NCBI GenBank assembly: GCA_964246975.1
Contig: CAXTSL010000005.1
Coordinates: forward strand, 1-54,095
Direction of reading: 5' to 3'
Length of the DNA: 54,095 nt
From: Glacieibacterium sp964246975
GTDB lineage: Bacteria; Pseudomonadota; Alphaproteobacteria; Sphingomonadales; Sphingomonadaceae
Part shown: one piece after another, positions 50,147 through 54,095 of the stretch
How the letters are laid out: the number at the start of each line of letters is the position of its first letter
Position numbering within the stretch: position 1 is the first letter of the stretch
Translations under genes and position numbers: made by a program
The notes under the pieces: generated by a model
What the model saw: the letters and a program-made list of their open reading frames with translations, nothing else
What the model was told of the DNA's origin: nothing
Databases searched by the model: none

Positions 50147-50347
50147 TCAATCCTGCCAGCCGAACGCCTCGGTCAGCGGCACGTCGAGCGCCCGCGCGAT
50201 GCGGAAGGCGGCGTCGAGCGACGGCGAGTATTTGCCCTGCTCGATCGCCGCGACGGTCTGCCGCGTCATGCCGATCGCCGCCGCGAGCTGCGCCTGCGTC
50301 ATCTCGGCGGCAGCGAAGCGCAGTGCGCGGACGCGGTTGGTCACCAT
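50147..50347 (-). CDS. XRE-family small transcriptional regulator
   Basis: 66 residues, essentially one HTH_3 domain (EMTQAQLAAAIGMTRQTVAAIEQGKYSPSL), followed by ARALDVPLTEAF. Such minimal regulators (often with a membrane partner) are common. ATG at 50347 overlaps the upstream membrane-protein gene by 7 bp. It is the second gene of a two-gene operon and probably represses it through the palindrome at 50796-50813. Confidence 0.88.
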   Translation of the reverse strand: MVTNRVRALRFAAAEMTQAQLAAAIGMTRQTVAAIEQGKYSPSLDAAFRIARALDVPLTEAFGWQD

Positions 50348-50769
50348 GTCCCGCGCCGGTAGCCAAGCACCTGCCCGCCCGAGCGGACCAGTTCGGCAAC
50401 GACGATGGCCGCGAACACCGCATAGCTCAGCTCGGTGCCATGTGCGCCGAGGTGAACTGTGCCGATGGCGAGGAACGCGCCGCTGATCAACACGTAGAAT
50501 GCCGCGCGCGTCGCCTTTAGCTCGATGATCCGGTCGCGTTCATCGGGCGGTACAACAGCGTCGACGTCGCCCCGCATCGCGCCGCGCGCCGCCGCGACGC
50601 CGTGCAGGAGGATCTGCAGCACGACGAGCGCGAGGACCGCACCGACGATCCAGACCGGCGGCGGATGGCGTCCACCCGCGAGTTCGGACGCGACGATCGC
50701 GAGGTAGACGCCGCACGTCAGCGCCACCGAGATGAAGGAGATCCACGCCGTCCGTTCGCAAGTTGCCAT
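50341..50769 (-). CDS. Small membrane protein paired with an XRE regulator
   Basis: 142 residues with four predicted membrane segments (AWISFISVALTCGVYLAIVAS; VWIVGAVLALVVLQILLHGV; RAAFYVLISGAFLAIGTV; YAVFAAIVVAELV) and a charged loop DAVVPPDERDRIIELKA. Proteins of this kind usually sit before a small XRE gene; function is unknown. ATG at 50769 is 5 bases after AGGAGG; ATG at 50772 is too close to it. Confidence 0.8.
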   Translation of the reverse strand: MATCERTAWISFISVALTCGVYLAIVASELAGGRHPPPVWIVGAVLALVVLQILLHGVAAARGAMRGDVDAVVPPDERDRIIELKATRAAFYVLISGAFLAIGTVHLGAHGTELSYAVFAAIVVAELVRSGGQVLGYRRGTW

Positions 50770-50793
50770 CATTACCTCCTGCATAACCTGTCT

Positions 50794-50822
50794 GATGTAA
50801 GATAAGTCTAACATGATGTCAA
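50794..50822 (-). promoter_or_regulatory. Promoter and operator of the membrane-protein/XRE operon
   Basis: TTGACA (50817-50822), 17 bp, then TACATC (50794-50799) on the minus strand. The palindrome 50796-50813 (TGTtAGA-N4-TCTtACA in the leftward reading) covers the -10. It probably binds the XRE protein of the operon (autorepression). The similar TGT-N12-ACA outline is coincidental with the PpsR consensus and has no photosynthesis neighbour. Confidence 0.6.
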
Positions 50823-50892
50823 GCACGACAAACATGCTTTCGCGGCGTGGCGCGGTGCGCTAGTTGTCCGGACAAATTGCAGGAGATCGACG

Positions 50893-51750
50893 ATGCAAGG
50901 CGAGCGGATCGACTGGCCGAACGGCGCGAAGTTGGCGCTGTCGATCGTCGTCAACGTCGAGGAGGGGTCCGAGATGAGCGTCGCGCGCGGCGACCGCGGC
51001 ATGGAGCCGGTCGACGAGCTCGGCATCCACATCAAGTCGCCGATCCGCAACTACGGCAACGAGTCGAACTACCTCTATGGCATCAAGGCCGGTGCCCCGC
51101 GCGTCGTCGCGCTGCTCAGGGAGCGCGGCCTCGCGGCGAGCTGGACGGTTGCGGCGATGAGCCTCGAGAACCACCCCGAAATCGCCGCCGCGATCCGCGA
51201 CCTTGGTCACGAGCCCGTCAGCCACGGCTGGCGCTGGGTTCACCAGTTCAAGATGGATGAGGCCGCCGAGACCGACTTCATCGCGCGCGCCACCGCCAGC
51301 ATCGCGGCGACGACGGGGACGCGCCCTTACGGCTGGCTCAGCCGCTATTTCCACACCGACAACACCCGCCGCCTGCTGATCGAGGCTGGCTACGAATATC
51401 ATATGGACGATTATTCGGGCGACGTGCCGTTCGTCGATGCCGCGACGGTGCCGGGCTGCCCGATCGCCATCGTGCCGTACCAGCTCGACACCAACGACAT
51501 GAAGATGTGGACCGACCCCGCGTACACGCCGCGCCTGTGGCTCGACTATGCGCGCGACACCTTCGACCAATTGTACCGCGAGGGGGTGGCGGGTTCACCC
51601 AAGCTGATGAGCCTCGGGCTGCACCTCCGCATCATCGGGCGGCCGGGGCGTTTCTGGGCGCTCGAAGCCTTTCTTGACCATGTCGGCAAGCATGCCGACG
51701 TCTGGGTGGCGACCCGGCGCGACATCGCGCGCGTCGTGCGGCCCGGCTAG
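50893..51750 (+). CDS. Polysaccharide deacetylase family protein
   Basis: 285 residues. NodB-fold with SIVVNVEEGSE (Asp/Asn first metal region altered to Asn-Val-Glu-Glu), GHEPVSHGWRWVHQ (metal His), and RPYGWLSRYFHTD. This matches the puuE-like subgroup, which includes allantoinases and other C-N hydrolases, as well as chitooligosaccharide deacetylases. Cytoplasmic, no signal peptide. ATG at 50893 with GCAGGAG upstream. Converges with an MFS gene. Substrate unresolved. Confidence 0.87.
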   Translation: MQGERIDWPNGAKLALSIVVNVEEGSEMSVARGDRGMEPVDELGIHIKSPIRNYGNESNYLYGIKAGAPRVVALLRERGLAASWTVAAMSLENHPEIAAAIRDLGHEPVSHGWRWVHQFKMDEAAETDFIARATASIAATTGTRPYGWLSRYFHTDNTRRLLIEAGYEYHMDDYSGDVPFVDAATVPGCPIAIVPYQLDTNDMKMWTDPAYTPRLWLDYARDTFDQLYREGVAGSPKLMSLGLHLRIIGRPGRFWALEAFLDHVGKHADVWVATRRDIARVVRPG

Positions 51751-53069
51751 ACCGCGTCTGGCGTCGACCGTCCGACCGGCTCGCGCCGCAGCGTGCGGTT
51801 GAGCAGCGCAAAAGCCAGCAGCGCCACGAGCGCCGCCGCCGCCAGCTGATAGGGCAGGCGCGGCGCGAACTGGTACAGGCCGATCCCGACCGCCGGGGCA
51901 AGGACGAAGCACGCGCCGTTGACCTGCGTCACCGCCCCCGCCACCGCGCCCTGCTCGTGCTGCCCGACCGCGAGGCTCGCCCCCGCCGTGAAGCCGGGAC
52001 GCGCCAAGCCATAGCCCAGACATGCCAGCGCATAGGCGAGCATGATCGAATGGAGGTCGCCCGCCAGCGCGATGCCGAGCGTGCCCGCCGCCGCCAGACC
52101 CGTGCCCCAGCGCAGCAGCGCAGGCGGGGTCAGGCGCAGCATCGGGATCAGCCCCCATTGCGCCAGCAGCGTCGCCCCCGCCCCCGCCATGAAGACGAGG
52201 CCGATCGACTTCTGCACTTCGCTCAGCGGCAGGCCGAGCCGGTCGATGACGAGAAAGCCGAGCGCCTGGCCGGTCGCCGCCTGGATGCTGCCGCTGGCGA
52301 AGCCATAGGCGAGATAGGGCGAGATGCGCGCGTCGGTCAGCGACAGGCGCGGCGTGCGGCCCGCATCGGCGGCGCGCGCGCTCGCTCCCGTCGCCGATCC
52401 CGCGACGCTCGGTTCGCTCGACGGCGCGCCGTGGCCCTTGCCGCCGCGCGCGAAATGCCGGGGGTTGTCGTCGGGCAGACCGAGCGCGACCGCCAGCATG
52501 ACGACCAGCGCGATGCCGGCGAAGGCGAACATCGGCCCCGAGTACCCCAAGGCACCGCCGATGAAGCTGGGGGCGAGCGCGGGGCCGATGATCGTCCCCA
52601 GCCCGAACGCCGACGACAGCGCCGACAGACCGGCGGTGCGCTCGGCCTCGGTGGTGCGCGCCGCGACATAGGCCTGCGTCGCCGGGTTGGCGGCCGAGCC
52701 GAAGATGCCGAACAGGCTCCGCAGGCTTGCAAACACCGCGAACACCGCGACGGGCACCAGCCAGCCGCGCAAGCCGGCGAGGATCGCCAGCGCGCAGCCG
52801 AGCATCGACACCGCAAAGCCTGCGAGCCCGACGAGCGTCAGCAGCTTGCGCCCGCGCGTGTCCGACTGGCGCGCCCAGTACGGCGCGCTGAACGTCCACA
52901 GCAGCGCCGAGAAGGAGAAGATCACCGCCACCAGCAGGTCGGGGATATGGATGACGCGCGCGATCGCGGGCAACACCGACTGCAGCGCGGTATTGCCCGC
53001 CGCGACGATCAGCAGCGCGGCGAACAACAGCGCGAAGTGACGGCGAGGCAGGGCTGCGGACATTCGCAT
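51747..53069 (-). CDS. MFS transporter, TetA/DHA1-like
   Basis: 440 residues, 12 membrane helices with a long central loop. Motif-A region APYWARQSDTRGRKLLTLVG and motif C-like GLGTIIGPALAPSF are those of drug/H+ antiporters (DHA1). The loop (GGKGHGAPSSEPSVAGSATGA) is low complexity. ATG at 53069; the extra upstream codons to 53099 are not conserved in type. Probably an efflux pump; substrate unknown. Stop overlaps the deacetylase stop (convergent, 4 bp). Confidence 0.88.
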   Translation of the reverse strand: MRMSAALPRRHFALLFAALLIVAAGNTALQSVLPAIARVIHIPDLLVAVIFSFSALLWTFSAPYWARQSDTRGRKLLTLVGLAGFAVSMLGCALAILAGLRGWLVPVAVFAVFASLRSLFGIFGSAANPATQAYVAARTTEAERTAGLSALSSAFGLGTIIGPALAPSFIGGALGYSGPMFAFAGIALVVMLAVALGLPDDNPRHFARGGKGHGAPSSEPSVAGSATGASARAADAGRTPRLSLTDARISPYLAYGFASGSIQAATGQALGFLVIDRLGLPLSEVQKSIGLVFMAGAGATLLAQWGLIPMLRLTPPALLRWGTGLAAAGTLGIALAGDLHSIMLAYALACLGYGLARPGFTAGASLAVGQHEQGAVAGAVTQVNGACFVLAPAVGIGLYQFAPRLPYQLAAAALVALLAFALLNRTLRREPVGRSTPDAV

Positions 53070-53140
53070 CCGATAGGCGGGCCGATCACGATTTGCCAAC
53101 TCCGGGACGCCAGACTGGTAGCGATAAAAAATTGGCTACC

Positions 53141-53152
53141 CCCCAAATGGGG
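53141..53152. promoter_or_regulatory. CCCCAAATGGGG palindrome upstream of the PEP-CTERM gene
   Basis: A perfect 12-bp palindrome, 57 bp before the PEP-CTERM ATG. Probable regulator binding site; the regulator is unknown. It lies between divergent MFS and PEP-CTERM genes, closer to the latter. Confidence 0.4.
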
Positions 53153-53208
53153 ATGTGGTGCTCGTTTTCAGGGCCTTAACACGAGAGGGCAAACTTCAGG
53201 AGGCCGCT

Positions 53209-53940
53209 ATGACGATCAAGCTGTTATTCGCCGTCGGTGCGGCCGCCATCGCCGGGCCGGCCGCAGCGGGCGTCACGCTGACCTTCGAGGGCATCCCGAA
53301 CTATAACCGTCCAGCGAGCTTTTATGCCGGAGGCTCAAGCGTTTTCGCCGGAAGCGGCAGCGGCCCCACGGCGACGGGACCGGATCTCGGCGTGACGATC
53401 GCGGATGCGGCCATGATCCTCAAGCGCAACGACTATTGCGCGGCACCGGACTTCTGCGGAACGTCGGGCATCTTCCCGGACGCGCCTTCCGGGATCGCGG
53501 CACTCTATAATTTTCCATCTCTCAGCAGTAGCCCGGCAATCTCGACGATCAATCTCGCGGCGGGTTTCTCCGGTTCGGTCAGCGTCTGGCACTACGGCAG
53601 CGCCTCCGGCATGGCGGTCTACCGCGATGTCGGTGGGCGCGATGGCAACGGCGGCAACGGCGTCGCGCTCGGCGTCGTGCAGATGGCGCAGACGCAGGGT
53701 TGCGTCCTCGTCGGCCTGGCGATTTCGGGCTGCGCCTGGACGCAATATACGCTGGCCTTTGACGGAACGGCGCACTCGGTCGTGCTGGCGGGCCCGGCGG
53801 CGTACTTCGACGACCTGACGCTTGGCGCATCCGGTGTCCCCGAGCCCGCAACCTGGTCAATGCTGCTTGCCGGATTCGCGCTGACGGGGGCCGCGCTGCG
53901 TCGGCGGGAGCGGGTAGGCACAAGGTCCATGACCCCGTAG
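53209..53940 (+). CDS. PEP-CTERM sorting-domain protein
   Basis: 243 residues. Signal peptide (MTIKLLFAVGAAAIAGPAAAG), a secreted Gly/Ala-rich body with two Cys pairs (DYCAAPDFCG; GCVLVGLAISGCAW), and a C-terminal VPEPATWSMLLAGFALTGAALRRRERV, the PEPxxW-type PEP-CTERM signal common in sphingomonads: recognition Pro-Glu-Pro, hydrophobic helix, Arg cluster. Exosortase should process it and send it to the surface. ATG at 53209 with CAGGAGG upstream. No exosortase gene is in the window. The body resembles secreted structural or exopolysaccharide-associated proteins, unassigned. Confidence 0.9.
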   Translation: MTIKLLFAVGAAAIAGPAAAGVTLTFEGIPNYNRPASFYAGGSSVFAGSGSGPTATGPDLGVTIADAAMILKRNDYCAAPDFCGTSGIFPDAPSGIAALYNFPSLSSSPAISTINLAAGFSGSVSVWHYGSASGMAVYRDVGGRDGNGGNGVALGVVQMAQTQGCVLVGLAISGCAWTQYTLAFDGTAHSVVLAGPAAYFDDLTLGASGVPEPATWSMLLAGFALTGAALRRRERVGTRSMTP

Positions 53941-54007
53941 TCGAGCATCATCTCTGCGGACGACTGCGGCAGCGGTCTCGCCTGCTGGCGTCGCGCCGTT
54001 CGGCGCG

Positions 54008-54095
54008 CTAGTCGAGGTCGATGCCAATCCCCGGCCCCCATGTGTCCAGCCCCGATGTCTCTGGCCCGCGCGTCCCCGGCCCCCTCGACGACCTG
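54008..54095 (-). CDS. Possible C-terminal end of a leftward gene (truncated by the window)
   Basis: A minus-strand frame open to the window edge ends in GLDTWGPGIGIDLD and a TAG. This looks like a real protein end more than random sequence, and a GCGCCG-TT-CGGCGC inverted repeat follows it. Too short to identify; the alternative frame is also open. Confidence 0.35.
   Translation of the reverse strand, partial: RSSRGPGTRGPETSGLDTWGPGIGIDLD

Noticed and set aside
50796..50813. TGT-N12-ACA motif read as a PpsR site
   Set aside because: It sits in a self-regulated XRE operon with no photosynthesis gene nearby, and the arms are better explained as an XRE palindrome.
1..54095. Prophage, integrase, insertion sequence or CRISPR array
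   Set aside because: No transposase, integrase, phage structural gene or regularly spaced repeats were seen; repeats found are short hairpin elements.

Overview
The window is about 54 kb of GC-rich alphaproteobacterial chromosome. A bacteriochlorophyll and reaction-centre cluster (crtF-bchCXYZ-pufBALMC), a large TonB-dependent receptor tied to a catabolic cluster, a PEPxxW-type PEP-CTERM protein and alphaproteobacterial housekeeping genes together suggest an aerobic anoxygenic phototroph of the Sphingomonadales. That placement is inferred from gene content only. No plasmid, phage, transposase or CRISPR locus is visible.

Layout. 1-2.6 kb: end of a cobaltochelatase gene (cobS), a J-domain protein, BolA, a REP-like palindrome and a secreted zinc carboxypeptidase-like enzyme. 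2.6-14.1 kb: an accessory cluster with a TonB receptor, two alpha/beta hydrolases whose nucleophile position is His, a nitrilase-fold protein with Ser and Arg at the usual Cys and Lys positions, a DUF1330-like protein, an aldehyde dehydrogenase, a short-chain dehydrogenase, an MFS transporter, a frameshifted LysR regulator and an unknown protein. It looks like an uptake and degradation (or modification) system for an unidentified compound. 14.5-25.1 kb: tRNA-Thr overlapping an amino-acid permease, msrB, a TumE/TumA-like toxin-antitoxin pair, pirin, prfB with its programmed frameshift, galU, lysA, lptM, argH, a thioredoxin-like lipoprotein, a PagL-like deacylase and a Cys-cluster protein.

25.2-36 kb: the photosynthesis cluster, read leftward from a promoter upstream of bchC that carries two PpsR/CrtJ-like boxes 8 bp apart. 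bchC, bchX and bchY overlap by 4 bp, while bchY and bchZ are separated by a duplicated GC-rich repeat. A stem-loop after pufA and another after pufC fit differential mRNA stability and termination. PufC, the tetrahaem reaction-centre cytochrome, has an unexpected C-terminal OmpA-like peptidoglycan-binding domain. A Cys-rich copper-storage-like protein sits just upstream of crtF.

36-54 kb: argG, a membrane-linked glycosyltransferase, pnp-rpsO-truB with a Phd/PIN toxin-antitoxin pair overlapping the 5' end of truB, an amidohydrolase, a 29-residue membrane peptide, an acyl-CoA synthetase-like ligase divergent from an LplT-like MFS protein, an alkyl sulfatase-like metallohydrolase, an XRE regulator with a membrane partner, a polysaccharide deacetylase, another MFS transporter and a PEP-CTERM protein. 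GC-rich inverted repeats recur between genes and appear to belong to one or two dispersed families.
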